A stretch of 64,000 nt of DNA from the NCBI GenBank assembly GCA_023053545.1, contig JAKZAN010000056.1, positions 233,647 to 297,646 on the forward strand, in the 5' to 3' direction. Positions 36,950-50,268 of this stretch are shown here, piece by piece (the stretch's first letter is position 1; every line of letters begins with the position of its first letter). Below the pieces are notes generated by a model that saw only the letters and a program-made list of their open reading frames with translations, did not search any database and was not told where the DNA came from. Position numbers and translations under genes: made by a program. Source of the DNA: Lepidurus packardi. Taxonomy: Eukaryota > Arthropoda > Branchiopoda > Notostraca > Triopsidae.

Positions 36950-37460
36950 GGACTGAATTAATTCCTTACGGACTGAATTTATTCCGTTAGGAATGAATTA
37001 ATTAATTACGGACTTAAATAATTCCTTACGGACTGAATTAATTACTTACGGCCTGAATTAATTCCTTACGGCCTGAATTAATTCCTTACGGATGAATTCA
37101 TTCATTACGGACTTATTTAAATCCTTAAAGACTGAATTAATTCCTTATGGACTTAATTTACTCCGTAAATAATGAATTAATTAATTACGGACTGAAATAA
37201 TTCCTTACGGACTGAATTAATTTCTTTACGGACTGAGTTAATTCCTTACGGACTGAATTAATTCCTTAATTCCTTAATTAAAACCTTACGGACTGAATTA
37301 AATCCTTACAGATTGAAATAATTCCTTATGGACTTAATTAATTCCGTAAGGAATGAATTAATTAATTACGAACTGAAATAATTCCTTACGGACTGAATTA
37401 ATTCCTTACGGACTGAATTAATTCCTTACGGACTGAATTAATTCCTTACGGACTGAATGA
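36950..37460 (+). repeat. highly decayed stretch
   Basis: The most degraded 500 bp of the window. It contains P relatives reading CCGTTAGGAATG, CCGTAAATAATG and a normal CCGTAAGG within 400 bp, TTACGGCCTG twice, a broken monomer TTACGGATGAATTCATTC, and the aberrant junction CCTTAATTCCTTAATTAAAACC. No local duplicate was found. It lies at the boundary between left and right subfamilies and may be an older, less homogenised remnant. Confidence 0.7.
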
Positions 37461-37934
37461 ATTCCTTAATTAATTCCTTACGGACTGAATTAATTTCATA
37501 CGGACTGAAATAATTCCTTACGGACTGAATTAATTCCTTACGGACTGAATCAATTCCTTACGGACTGAATTAATTCCTTACGGACTGAATTATTTCCTTA
37601 CGGACTGAATTAATTCTTTAGGATTGATTGAATTCCCTTATTACTTAATTAATTCCTTACGGACTGAACTATTTCCTTACGGACTGAATTAATTCTTTAG
37701 GATTGATTGAATTCCATTCTTACTGAAATAATTCCTTACGGACTGAATTAATTCCTTACGGACTGAATTAATTCCTTACGGACTGAATTAATTCATTACG
37801 GAGGGAATTAATTCTTTACGGACTTAATTCATTCCTTACGGACTTAATTAATTCCTTACGGACTGAATCAATTCCTTACGGACTGAATTAATTCCTTACG
37901 GACTGAATTATTTCCTTACGGACTGAATTAATTC

Positions 37935-38956
37935 TTTAGGATTGATTGAATTCCATTCTTACTGAATTAATTCCTTACGGACTGAACTATTTCCTTTCGG
38001 ACTGAATTAATTCCTAACATACTGAATCAATTCCTTACGGACTGAATTAATTCCTTACGGACTGAATTAATTCCTTACGGACTGAATTAATTCCTTACGG
38101 ACTGAATTAATTCCTTACGGACTGAATTAATTCCTTACGTACTTAATTAATTCCTTACGGTATAAATTAATTCCGAACGGATTTTATTAATTCCTTACGG
38201 ACTGAATTAATTCATTACGGACTTAATTAATCCATTACGGACTGAATTATTTCCTTACGTACTGAAGTTATTCCTCACGGACTGAATTAATTCCTTACGG
38301 ACTGAATTAATTCCTTACGGACTGAATTAATTCCTTACGGACTGAATACCTTACTACCTTACGGACTGAATAAATTCCTTACGGACGGAATTAATTCTTT
38401 ACGGACCTAATTAATTCCTTACGTACTTAATTAATTCTTTACGGTCTGAATTAATTAAGTACGGATTTAGTTAATTCCTTACGGACTTAATTAATTCCTT
38501 ACGTACTTAATTAAATCTTTACGGTCTGAATTAATTCCGTACGGATTTAAGTAATTCCTTACGGACTGAAATAATTCCTTACGGACTGAATTAATTCATT
38601 ACGGACTGAATCAATTCGTTACGGACTGAATTAATTCCTTACGGACTGAATTATTTCCTTACGGACTGAATTAATTCTTTAGGATTGATTGAATTCCATT
38701 CTTACTGAATTAATTCCTTACGGACTGAATTCTTTCCTTACGGACTGAATTAATTCCTTACGGACTGAATTAATTCATTATGGACTTAACTAATTCCGTA
38801 AGGAATGAATGAATTAATTACGGACTGAAATAATTCCTTACTTACTGAATTAATTCCTTACTTACGGAATCAATTCCTTACGGACTGAATTAATTCCTTA
38901 CGGACTGAATTAATTCCTTACGGACTAAATTATTTCCTTACGGACTGAATTAATTC
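37935..38956 (+). repeat. 1.02-kb higher-order unit, copy 1
   Basis: Begins with L then GAACTATTTCCTTTCGG and CCTAACATACTGAATC; the same start recurs at 38,957. Includes Q (38,130-38,350) with a single ACCTTACT step. Copy 2 has an extra 64 bp or so around the ACCTTACT step. Confidence 0.86.
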
Positions 38957-39950
38957 TTTAGGATTGATTGAATTCCATTCTTACTGAATTAATTCCTTAC
39001 GGACTGAACTATTTCCTTTCGGACTGAATTAATTCCTAACATACTGAATCAATTCCTTACGGACTGAATTAATTCCTTACGGACTGAATTAATTCCTTAC
39101 GGACTGAATTAATTCCTTACGGACTGAATTAATTCCTTACGTACTTAATTAATTCCTTACGGTATAAATTAATTCCGAACGGATTTTATTAATTCCTTAC
39201 GGACTGAATTAATTCATTACGGACTTAATTAATCCATTACGGACTGAATTATTTCCTTACGTACTGAAGTTATTCCTCACGGACTGAATTAATTCCTTAC
39301 GGACTGAATGAATTCCTTACGGACTGAATTAATTCCTTACGGACTGAATACCTTACTACCTTACGGACTGAATTAAATCCTTACGGACTTAATTAATTCC
39401 TTACGGACTGAATTAATTCCTTACGGACTGAATACCTTACTACCTTACGGACTGAATAAATTCCTTACGGACGGAATTAATTCTTTACGGACCTAATTAA
39501 TTCCTTACGTACTTAATTAATTCTTTACGGTCTGAATTAATTAAGTACGGATTTAGTTAATTCCTTACGGACTTAATTAATTCCTTACGTACTTAATTAA
39601 ATCTTTACGGTCTGAATTAATTCCGTACGGATTTAAGTAATTCCTTACGGACTGAAATAATTCCTTACGGACTGAATTAATTCATTACGGACTGAATCAA
39701 TTCGTTACGGACTGAATTAATTCCTTACGGACTGAATTATTTCCTTACGGACTGAATTAATTCTTTAGGATTGATTGAATTCCATTCTTACTGAATTAAT
39801 TCCTTACGGACTGAATTCTTTCCTTACGGACTGAATTAATTCTTTAGGATTGATTGAATTCCATTCTTACTGAAATAATTCCTTACGGACTGAATTAATT
39901 CCTTACGGACTGAATTAATTCCTTACGGACGGAATTAATTCCTTACGTAC
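38957..39950 (+). repeat. 1.02-kb higher-order unit, copy 2
   Basis: Copy 2 of 37,935 onward; its second half matches 35,780-36,650 better than copy 1 (doubled ACCTTACT step, L doublet 39764/39843). It is therefore a recombinant of the two neighbouring units. Confidence 0.83.
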
Positions 39951-40739
39951 TTAATTAATTCTTTACGGTCTGAATTAATTCCTTACGGACTGAATTATTT
40001 CCTTACGGACTGAATTATTTCCTTACGGACTGAATTAATTCTTTAGGATTGATTGAATTCCTTTCTTAATGAATTAATTCCTTACGGACTGAATTAATTT
40101 CTTACGGACTGAATTAATTCCTTACGGACTGAATTAATTCCTTACGGACTGAATTAATTCCTTACGGACTGAATCAATTCCTTACGGACTGAATTAATTA
40201 CTTACGTACTGAAGTTATTCCTTACGGATTGAATTAATTCCTTACGGACTGAATTAATTCCTTACGTACTGAATTAATACCTTACGGACTGAATTAAATC
40301 CTTACGGACTGAATTAATTCCTTACGGACTAAATTAATTTTTTACGGACTTAATTAATTCCTTACGGACTTAATTAATTCCTTACGGACTAAATTAATTC
40401 CTTACGTACTTAATTAATTCTTTACGGTCTGAATTAATTCCGTACGGATTTAATTAATTCCTTACGGACTGAAATAATTCCTTACGTACTGAATTAATTC
40501 CTTACGGACTGAATCAATTCCTTACGGACTGAATTAATTCCTTACGGACTGAATTAATTCCTTACGGACTGAATCATTTCCTTACGGACTGAATTAATTC
40601 TTTAGGATTCATTGAATTCCTTTCTTACTGAATTAATTTCATACGGACGGAATTAATTCTTTACGGACTTAATTAATTCCTTACGGACTGAATTAATTCC
40701 TTACGGACTGAATTATTTCCTTACGGACTGAATTAATTC

Positions 40740-43700
40740 TTTAGGATTGATTGAATTCCTTTCTTAATGAATTAATTCCTTACGGACTAAATTAATTCCT
40801 TAATTAATTCCTTACGGACTGAATTAATTTCATACGGACTGAATTAATTCATTACGGACTTAATTAATCGATTTCGGACTGAATTAATTCCTTACGTACT
40901 GAACTTATTCCTTACGGACTGAATTAATTCCTTACGGACTGAATTAATTCCTTACGGACTGAATTAATTCCTTACGGACTGAATTAATACCTTACGGACT
41001 GAATTAAATCCTTACGGACTTAATTAATTCCTTACGGACTGAATTAATTCTTTAGGATTGATTGAATTCCATTCTTACTGAAATAATTCCTTACGGACTG
41101 AATTAATTCCTTACGGACTGAATCAATTCCTTACGGACTGAATTAATTCCTTACGTACTGAAGTTATTCCTTACGGATTGAATTAATTCCTTACGGACTG
41201 AATTAATTCCTTACGGACTGAATTAATACCTTACGGACTGAATTAAATCCTTACGGACTGAATTAATTCCTTACGGACTTAATTAATTCCTTACGGACTT
41301 AATTAATTCCTTACGGACTTAATTAATTCCTTACGGACTTAACTAATTCCTTACGGACTAAATTAATTCCTTACGGACTGAATTAATTCATTACGGACTG
41401 AATTAATTCCTTACGGACTGAATTAATTCCTTACGGACTGAATTAATTCCTTACGGACTGAATAAATTCCTTACGGACTGAATTAATTCCTTACGGACTG
41501 AATTAATTCCTTACGGACTGAATTAATTCTTTAGGATTGATTGAATTCCATTCTTACTGAATTAATTCCTTACGGACTGAATTATTTCCTTACGGACTGA
41601 ATTAATTCTTTAGGATGGATTGAATTCCATTCTTACTGAAATAATTCCTTACGGACTGAATTAATTCCTTACGGACTGAATCAATTCCTTACGGACTGAA
41701 TTAATTCCTTACGGACTTAATTAATTCCTTACGGACTTAATTAATTCCTTACAGACTAAATTAATTCCTTACGTACTTAATTAATTCCTTACGGTATGAA
41801 TTAATTCCGTACGGATTTTATTAATTCCTTACGGACTGAATTAATTCATTACGGACTTAATTAATCCATTACGGACTGAATTATTTCCTTACGTACTGAA
41901 GTTATTCCTTACGGACTGAATTAATTCCTTACGGACTGAATTAATTCCTTACGGACTGAATTATTTCCTTACGGACTGAATTAATTCTTTAGGATTGATT
42001 GAATTAATTTCTTAATGAATTAATTCCTTACGGACTGAATTAATTCCTTACGGACTGAATTAATTCCTTACGGACTGAATTAATTCCTTACGGACTGAAT
42101 TAATTCCTTACGGACTGAATTAATTCCTTAATTAATTCCTTACGGACTGAATTAATTTCATACGGACTGAATTAATTCATTTCGGACTTAATTAATCGAT
42201 TACGGACTGAATTAATTCCGTACGTACTGAACTTATTCCTTACGGACTGAATTAATTCTTTAGGATGGATTGAATTCCATTCTTACTGAAATAATTCCTT
42301 ACGGACTGAATTAATTCCTTACGGACTGAATCAATTCCTTACGGACTGAATTAATTCCTTACGTACTGAAGTTATTCCTTACGGATTGAATTAATTCCTT
42401 ACGGACTGAATTAATTCCTTACGGACTGAATTAATACCTTACGGACTGAATTAAATCCTTACGGACTGAATTAATTCCTTACGGACTTAATTAATTCTTT
42501 ACGGACTTAATTAATTCCTTACGGACTAAATTAATTCCTTACGTACTTAATTAATTCCTTACGGTATGAATTAATTCCGTACGGATTTTATTAATTCCTT
42601 ACGGACTGAGTTAATTCATTACGGACTTAATTAATCCATTACGGACTGAATTATTTCCTTACGTACTGAAGTTATTCCTTACGGACTGAATTAATTCCTT
42701 ACGGACTGAATTAATTCCTTACGGACTGAATTAATACCTTACGGCCTGAATTAAATCCTTACAGACTGAATTAATTCCTTACGGACTAAATTAATTCCTT
42801 ACGGACTGAATTAATTCATTACGGACTGAATTAATTCCTTACGGACTTCATTAATTCCTTACGGACCTAATTAATTCCTTACGGACGGAATTAATTCTTT
42901 ACGGACTTAATTAATTCCTTACGGACTTAGTTAATTCCTTACGGACTTAATTAATTCTTTACGGTCTGAATTAATTCCGTACGGATTTAATTAATTCCTT
43001 ACGGACTTAATTAATTCCTTACGTACTTAATTAATTCTTTACGGTCTGAATTAATTCCGTACGGATTTAATTAATTCCTTACGGACTGAAATAATTCCTT
43101 ACGGACTGAATTAATTCCTTACGGACTGAATCAATTCCTTACGGACTGAATTAATTCCTTACGGACTGAATTAATTCCTTACGGACTGAATCATTTCTGT
43201 ACGGACTGAATTAATTCTTTAGGATTGATTGAATTCCATTCTTACTGAATTAATTCCTTACGGACTGAACTATTTCCTTACGGACTGAATTAATTCTTTA
43301 GGATTGATTGAATTCCATTCTTACTGAAATAATTCCTTTCTTACTGAATTAATTTCATACGGACGGAATTAATTCTTTACGGACTTAATTAATTCCTTAC
43401 GGACTTAATTAATTCCTTACGGACTGAATTATTTCCTTACCGACTGAATTAATTCTTTAGGATTGATTGAATTCCTTTCTTAATGAATTAATTCCTTACG
43501 GACTAAATTAATTCCTTAATTAATTCCTTACGGACTGAATTAATTTCATACGGACTGAATTAATTCATTACGGACTTAATTAATCGATTTCGGACTGAAT
43601 TAATTCCTTACGTACTGAACTTATTCCTTACGGACTGAATTAATTCCTTACGGACTGAATTTATTCCTTACGGACTGAATTAATTCCTTACGGACTGAAT

Positions 43701-43920
43701 TAATACCTTACGGACTGAATTAAATCCTTACGGACTGAATTAATTCCTTACGGACTGAATTAATTCCTTACGGACTGAAATAATTCCTTACGGACTGAAA
43801 TAATTCCTTACTGACTGAATTAATTCCTTACGGACTGAACTAATTCCTTACGGACTGAATTAATTCCTTACGGACTTAATTAATTCCTTACGGACTTAAT
43901 TAATTCCTTACGGACTGAAT
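40740..43920 (+). repeat. mosaic zone with 650-bp and 2.7-kb duplications
   Basis: The L at 40740 with TTTCTTAATG, then CCTTAATTAATTCC and AATCGATTTCGG, recurs at 43456 (offset 2,716). L with GGATGGATTG at 41609 and 42259 marks a 650-bp duplication; copy 1 lacks six monomers (120 bp) that copy 2 keeps. Q-like blocks without TATAAA lie at about 41,760-41,900 and 42,530-42,670. AATCGATTACGG (42190) recurs at 58,828 and 62,425. Confidence 0.8.
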
Positions 43921-43936
43921 TAATTCCTTACGGACT

Positions 43937-43975
43937 GAATTAATTCTTTAGGATTGATTGAATTCCGTTCTTACT
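43937..43975 (+). repeat. L marker dimer, CCGTTCTTAC form
   Basis: L variant with flank GAATTCCGTTCTTACTG, confined to 43.9-54.0 kb. TTTAGG positions are 43947, 45843, 47541, 50269, 52138 and 54007, one copy per local higher-order unit. Each is followed by one or two GAATTATTTC monomers, then a degenerate L reading CCTTAGGATTG (45922, 47621, 50348, 52217, 54066; normal TTTAGG at 44026). It then meets an ATTTCATGACGG monomer (ATTTCATTACGG at 44085). It marks the start of the local amplified unit. Confidence 0.9.
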
Positions 43976-45302
43976 GAATTATTTCCTTACGGACTGAATT
44001 ATTTCCTTACGGACTGAATTAATTCTTTAGGATTGATTGAATTCCATTCTTACTGAATTAATTCCTTACGGACTGAATTATTTCATTACGGACTGAATTA
44101 ATTCTTTAGGATTGATTGAATTCCATTCTTACTGAAATAATTCCTTACGGACTGAATCAATTCCTTACGGACTGAATTAATTCCTTACGGACTGAATTAA
44201 TTCCTTACGGACTGAATTAATACCTTACGGACGGAATTAAATCCTTACGGACTGAATTAATTCCTTACGGACTTAATTAATTCCTTACGGACTTAATTAA
44301 TTCCTTACGGACTATATATAATTCCTTACGGACTGAATTAATTCATTACGGACTGAATTAATTCCTTACGGACTGAATTAATTCCTTACGGACTGAATTA
44401 ATTCCTTACGGACGGAATTAATTCTTTACGGACTTAATTAATTCCTTACGGACTTTATGAATTCCTTACGTACTTAATTAATTCTTTACGGTCTGAATTA
44501 ATTCCTTACGGACTGATTTAATTCATTATGGACTTAACTAATTCCGTAAGGAATGAATGAATTAATTACGGACTGAGTTAATTCCTTACGGACTGAAATA
44601 ATTCCTATCGGACTGAATTAAATCCTTACGGACTTAATTAATTCCTTACTGACTTAATTAATTCCTTACGATCTTAATTAATTCCTTACGGACTAAATTA
44701 ATTCCCTACGGACTGAATTAATTCATTACGGACTGAATTAATTCCTTACGGACTGAATTAATTCCTTACGGACCTAATTAATTCCTTACGGACGGAATTA
44801 ATTCTTTACGGACCTAATTAATTCCTTACGTACTTAATTAATTCTTTACGGTCTGAATTAATTACGTACGGATTTAAGTAATTCCTTACGGACTGAAATA
44901 ATTCCTTACGGACTGAATTAATTCCTTACGGACTGAATCAATTCCTTACGGACTGAATTAATTCCTTACGGACTGAATTATTTCCTTACGGGCTGAATTA
45001 ATTCTTTAGGATTGATTGAATTCCATTCTTACTGAATTAATTCCTTACGGACTGAACTATTTCCTTACGGACTGAATTAATTCTTTAGGATTGATTGAAT
45101 TCCATTCTTACTGAAATAATTCCTTACGGACTGAATTAATTCCTTACGGACTGAATCAATTCCTTACGGACTGAATTAATTCCTTACGGACTGAATTAAT
45201 TCCTTACGGACTGAATTAATACCTTACGGACTGAATTAAATCCTTACGGACTGAATGAATTCCTTACGGACTTAATGAATTCCTTACGGACTTAATGAAT
45301 TC

Positions 45303-47000
45303 CTTACGGACTTAATGAATTCCTTACGGACTATATTAATTCCTTACGGACTGAATTAATTCATTACGGACTGAATTAATTCCTTACGGACTGAATTAAT
45401 TCCTTACGGACTGAATTAATTCCTTACGGACGGAATTAATTCTTTACGGACTTAATTAATTCCTTACGGACTTTATGAATTCCTTACGTACTTAATTAAT
45501 TCTTTACGGTCTGAATTAATTCCTTACGTACTGATTTAATTCATTATGGACTTAACTAATTCCGTAAGGAATGAATGAATTAATTACGGACTGAGTTAAT
45601 TCCTTACGGACTGAAATAATTCCTTACTGACTGAAATAATTCCTTACTGACTGAATTAATTCCTTACGGACTGAATTAATTCCTTACGGACTGAATTAAT
45701 TCCTTACGGACTGAATCAATTCCTTACGGACTGAATTAATTCATTACGGACTGAATTAATTCCTTACGGACTGAATTAATTCCTTACGGACTTAATTAAT
45801 TCCTTACGGACTGAATTAATTCCTTACGGACTGAATTAATTCTTTAGGATTGATTGAATTCCGTTCTTACTGAATTATTTCCTTACGGACTGAATTATTT
45901 CCTTACGGACTGAATTAATTCCTTAGGATTGATTGAATTCCATTCTTACTGAATTAATTCCTTACGGACTGAATTATTTCATGACGGACTGAATTAATTC
46001 TTTAGGATTGATTGAATTCCATTCTTACTGAAATAATTCCTTACGGACTGAATTAATTCCTTACGGACTGAATCAATTCCTTACGGACTGAATTAATTCC
46101 TTACGGACTGAATTAATACCTTACGGACTGAATTAAATCCTTACGGACTGAATTAATTCCTTACGGACTTAATTAATTCCTTACGGACTTAATTAATTCC
46201 TTACGGACTATATATAATTCCTTACGGACTGAATTAATTCATTACGGACTGAATTAATTCCTTACGGACTGAATTAATTCCTTACGGACTGAATTAATTC
46301 CTTACGGACGGAATTAATTCTTTACGGACTTAATTAATTCCTTACGGACTTTATGAATTCCTTACGTACTTAATTAATTCTTTACGGTCTGAATTAATTC
46401 CTTACGTACTGATTTAATTCATTATGGACTTAACTAATTCCGTAAGGAATGAATGAATTAATTACGGACTGAGTTAATTCCTTACGGACTGAAATAATTC
46501 CTTACTGACTGAAATAATTCCTTACTGACTGAATTAATTCCTTACGGACTGAATTAATTCCTTACGGACTGAATTAATTCCTTACGGACTGAATCAATTC
46601 CTTACGGACTGAATTAATTCATTACGGACTGAATTAATTCCTTACGGACTGAATTAATTCCTTACGGACTGAATTAATTCCTTACGGACTGAATTAATTC
46701 CTTACGGACTTAATTCATTCCTTACGGACTTAATTAATTCCTTACGGACTGAATTAATTCATTATGGACTTAACTAATTCCGTAAGGAATGAATGAATTA
46801 ATTACGGACTGAATTAATTCCTTACGGACTGAATTAATTCCTTACGGACTGAATCAATTCCTTACGGACTGAATTAATTCATTACGGACTGAATTAATTC
46901 CTTACGGACTGAATTAATTCCTTACGGACTGAATTAATTCATTACGGACGGAATTAATTCTTTACGGACTTAATTCATTCCTTACGGACTTAATTAATTC
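45303..47000 (+). repeat. 1,698-bp tandem duplication, copy 1
   Basis: Starts near TTAATGAATTCC and GGACTATATTAATTCC, contains CCGTTC-form L (45843), TTTCATGACGG, CTTTATGAATTCC and CCTTACTGACTG twice in succession. Markers recur 1,698-1,718 bp on (47541, 47699, 48159, 48499). Confidence 0.87.
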
Positions 47001-48718
47001 CTTACGGACTTAATGAATTCCTTACGGACTATATTAATTCCTTACGGACTGAATTAATTCATTACGGACTGAATTCATTCCTTACGGACTTAATTAATTC
47101 CTTACGGACTGAATTAATTCCTTACGGACGGAATTAATTCTTTACGGACTTAATTAATTCCTTACGGACTTTATGAATTCCTTACGTACTTAATTAATTC
47201 TTTACGGTCTGAATTAATTCCTTACGTACTGATTTAATTCATTATGGACTTAACTAATTCCGTAAGGAATGAATGAATTAATTACGGACTGAGTTAATTC
47301 CTTACGGACTGAAATAATTCCTTACTGACTGAAATAATTCCTTACTGACTGAATTAATTCCTTACGGACTGAATTAATTCCTTACGGACTGAATTAATTC
47401 CTTACGGACTGAATCAATTCCTTACGGACTGAATTAATTCATTACGGACTGAATTAATTCCTTACGGACTGAATTAATTCCTTACGGACTTAATTAATTC
47501 CTTACGGACTGAATTAATTCCTTACGGACTGAATTAATTCTTTAGGATTGATTGAATTCCGTTCTTACTGAATTATTTCCTTACGGACTGAATTATTTCC
47601 TTACGGACTGAATTAATTCCTTAGGATTGATTGAATTCCATTCTTACTGAATTAATTCCTTACGGACTGAATTATTTCATGACGGACTGAATTAATTCTT
47701 TAGGATTGATTGAATTCCATTCTTACTGAAATAATTCCTTACGGACTGAATTAATTCCTTACGGACTGAATCAATTCCTTACGGACTGAATTAATTCCTT
47801 ACGGACTGAATTAATTCCTTACGGACTGAATTAATACCTTACGGACTGAATTAAATCCTTACGGACTGAATTAATTCCTTACGGACTTAATTAATTCCTT
47901 ACGGACTTAATTAATTCCTTACGGACTATATATAATTCCTTACGGACTGAATTAATTCATTACGGACTGAATTAATTCCTTACGGACTGAATTAATTCCT
48001 TACGGACTGAATTAATTCCTTACGGACGGAATTAATTCTTTACGGACTTAATTAATTCCTTACGGACTTTATGAATTCCTTACGTACTTAATTAATTCTT
48101 TACGGTCTGAATTAATTCCTTACGTACTGATTTAATTCATTATGGACTTAACTAATTCCGTAAGGAATGAATGAATTAATTACGGACTGAGTTAATTCCT
48201 TACGGACTGAAATAATTCCTTACTGACTGAAATAATTCCTTACTGACTGAATTAATTCCTTACGGACTGAATTAATTCCTTACGGACTGAATTAATTCCT
48301 TACGGACTGAATCAATTCCTTACGGACTGAATTAATTCATTACGGACTGAATTAATTCCTTACGGACTGAATTAATTCCTTACGGACTGAATTAATTCCT
48401 TACGGACTGAATTAATTCCTTACGGACTTAATTCATTCCTTACGGACTTAATTAATTCCTTACGGACTGAATTAATTCATTATGGACTTAACTAATTCCG
48501 TAAGGAATGAATGAATTAATTACGGACTGAATTAATTCCTTACGGACTGAATTAATTCCTTACGGACTGAATCAATTCCTTACGGACTGAATTAATTCAT
48601 TACGGACTGAATTAATTCCTTACGGACTGAATTAATTCCTTACGGACTGAATTAATTCATTACGGACGGAATTAATTCTTTACGGACTTAATTCATTCCT
48701 TACGGACTTAATTAATTC
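47001..48718 (+). repeat. 1,698-bp tandem duplication, copy 2
   Basis: Direct copy of 45,303-47,000 with one extra monomer near 47,810. It ends near 48,718 and runs into a P and a truncated Q tail (GTACTGAAGTTATTCCTCACGG, 48,923-48,944) before the 4.4-kb breakpoint. Confidence 0.86.
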
Positions 48719-49006
48719 CTTACGGACTGAATTAATTCATTATGGACTTAACTAATTCCGTAAGGAATGAATGAATTAATTACGGACTGAAATAATTCCT
48801 TACGGACTGAATTAATTCCTTACGGACGGAATCAATTCCTTACGGACGGAATTAATTCCTTACGGACTGAATTAATTCCTTACGGACTGAATTAATTCCT
48901 TACGGATTGAATTAATTCCTTACGTACTGAAGTTATTCCTCACGGACTGAATTAATTCCTTACGGACTGAATGAATTCATTACGGACTGAATACCTTACT
49001 ACCTTA

Positions 49007-50268
49007 ATACCTATCGGACTGAATTAAATCCTTACGGACTTAATTAATTCCTTACTGACTTAATTAATTCCTTACGGACTTAATTAATTCCTTACGGACT
49101 TAATTAATTCCTTACGGACTAAATTAATTCCCTACGGACTGAATTAATTCATTACGGACTGAATTAATTCCTTACGGACTGAATTAATTCCTTACGGACC
49201 TAATTAATTCCTTACGGACGGAATTAATTCTTTACGGACCTAATTAATTCCTTACGTACTTAATTAATTCTTTACGGTCTGAATTAATTACGTACGGATT
49301 TAAGTAATTCCTTACGGACTGAAATAATTCCTTACGGACTGAATTAATTCCTTACGGACTGAATCAATTCCTTACGGACTGAATTAATTCCTTACGGACT
49401 GAATTATTTCCTTACGGGCTGAATTAATTCTTTAGGATTGATTGAATTCCATTCTTACTGAATTAATTCCTTACGGACTGAACTATTTCCTTACGGACTG
49501 AATTAATTCTTTAGGATTGATTGAATTCCATTCTTACTGAAATAATTCCTTACGGACTGAATTAATTCCTTACGGACTGAATCAATTCCTTACGGACTGA
49601 ATTAATTCCTTACGGACTGAATTAATTCCTTACGGACTGAATTAATTCCTTACGGACTGAATTACATCCTTACGGACTGAATGAATTCCTTACGGACTTA
49701 ATGAATTCCTTACGGACTTAATGAATTCCTTACGGACTTAATGAATTCCTTACGGACTATATTAATTCCTTACGGACTGAATTAATTCATTACGGACTGA
49801 ATTAATTCCTTACGGACTAAATTAATTCCTTACGGACTGAATTAATTCCTTACGGACGGAATTAATTCTTTACGGACTTAATTAATTCCTTACGGACTTT
49901 ATGAATTCCTTACGTACTTAATTAATTCTTTACGGTCTGAATTAATTCCTTACGTACTGATTTAATTCATTATGGACTTAACTAATTCCGTAAGGAATGA
50001 ATGAATTAATTACGGACTGAGTTAATTCCTTACGGACTGAAATAATTCCTTACTGACTGAAATAATTCCTTACTGACTGAATTAATTCCTTACGGACTGA
50101 ATTAATTCCTTACGGACTGAATTAATTCCTTACGGACTGAATCAATTCCTTACGGACTGAATTAATTCATTACGGACTGAATTAATTCCTTACGGACTGA
50201 ATTAATTCCTTACGGACTTAATTAATTCCTTACGGACTGAATTAATTCCTTACGGACTGAATTAATTC
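49007..50268 (+). repeat. 4.4-kb higher-order unit, copy 2
   Basis: Second copy of 44,601 onward, including four successive TTAATGAATTCC or TGAATGAATTCC monomers (49,678-49,750). It runs on without a break into the 1.85-kb units that begin at 50,269, which themselves derive from its continuation. Confidence 0.85.

Larger units (their letters stand above)
44601..49006 (+). repeat. 4.4-kb higher-order unit, copy 1
   Basis: L markers 45005, 45084, 45843 and 46001 reappear at 49431, 49510, 50269 and 50427, all exactly 4,426 bp on. The left edge is sharp: CCTATCGG at 44,604 follows GAAATAATT, while its partner at 49,010 follows a Q tail (CCTTAATA). One monomer was gained in copy 2 near 49,080. 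Copy 1 contains the 1,698-bp tandem duplication. Confidence 0.88.
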
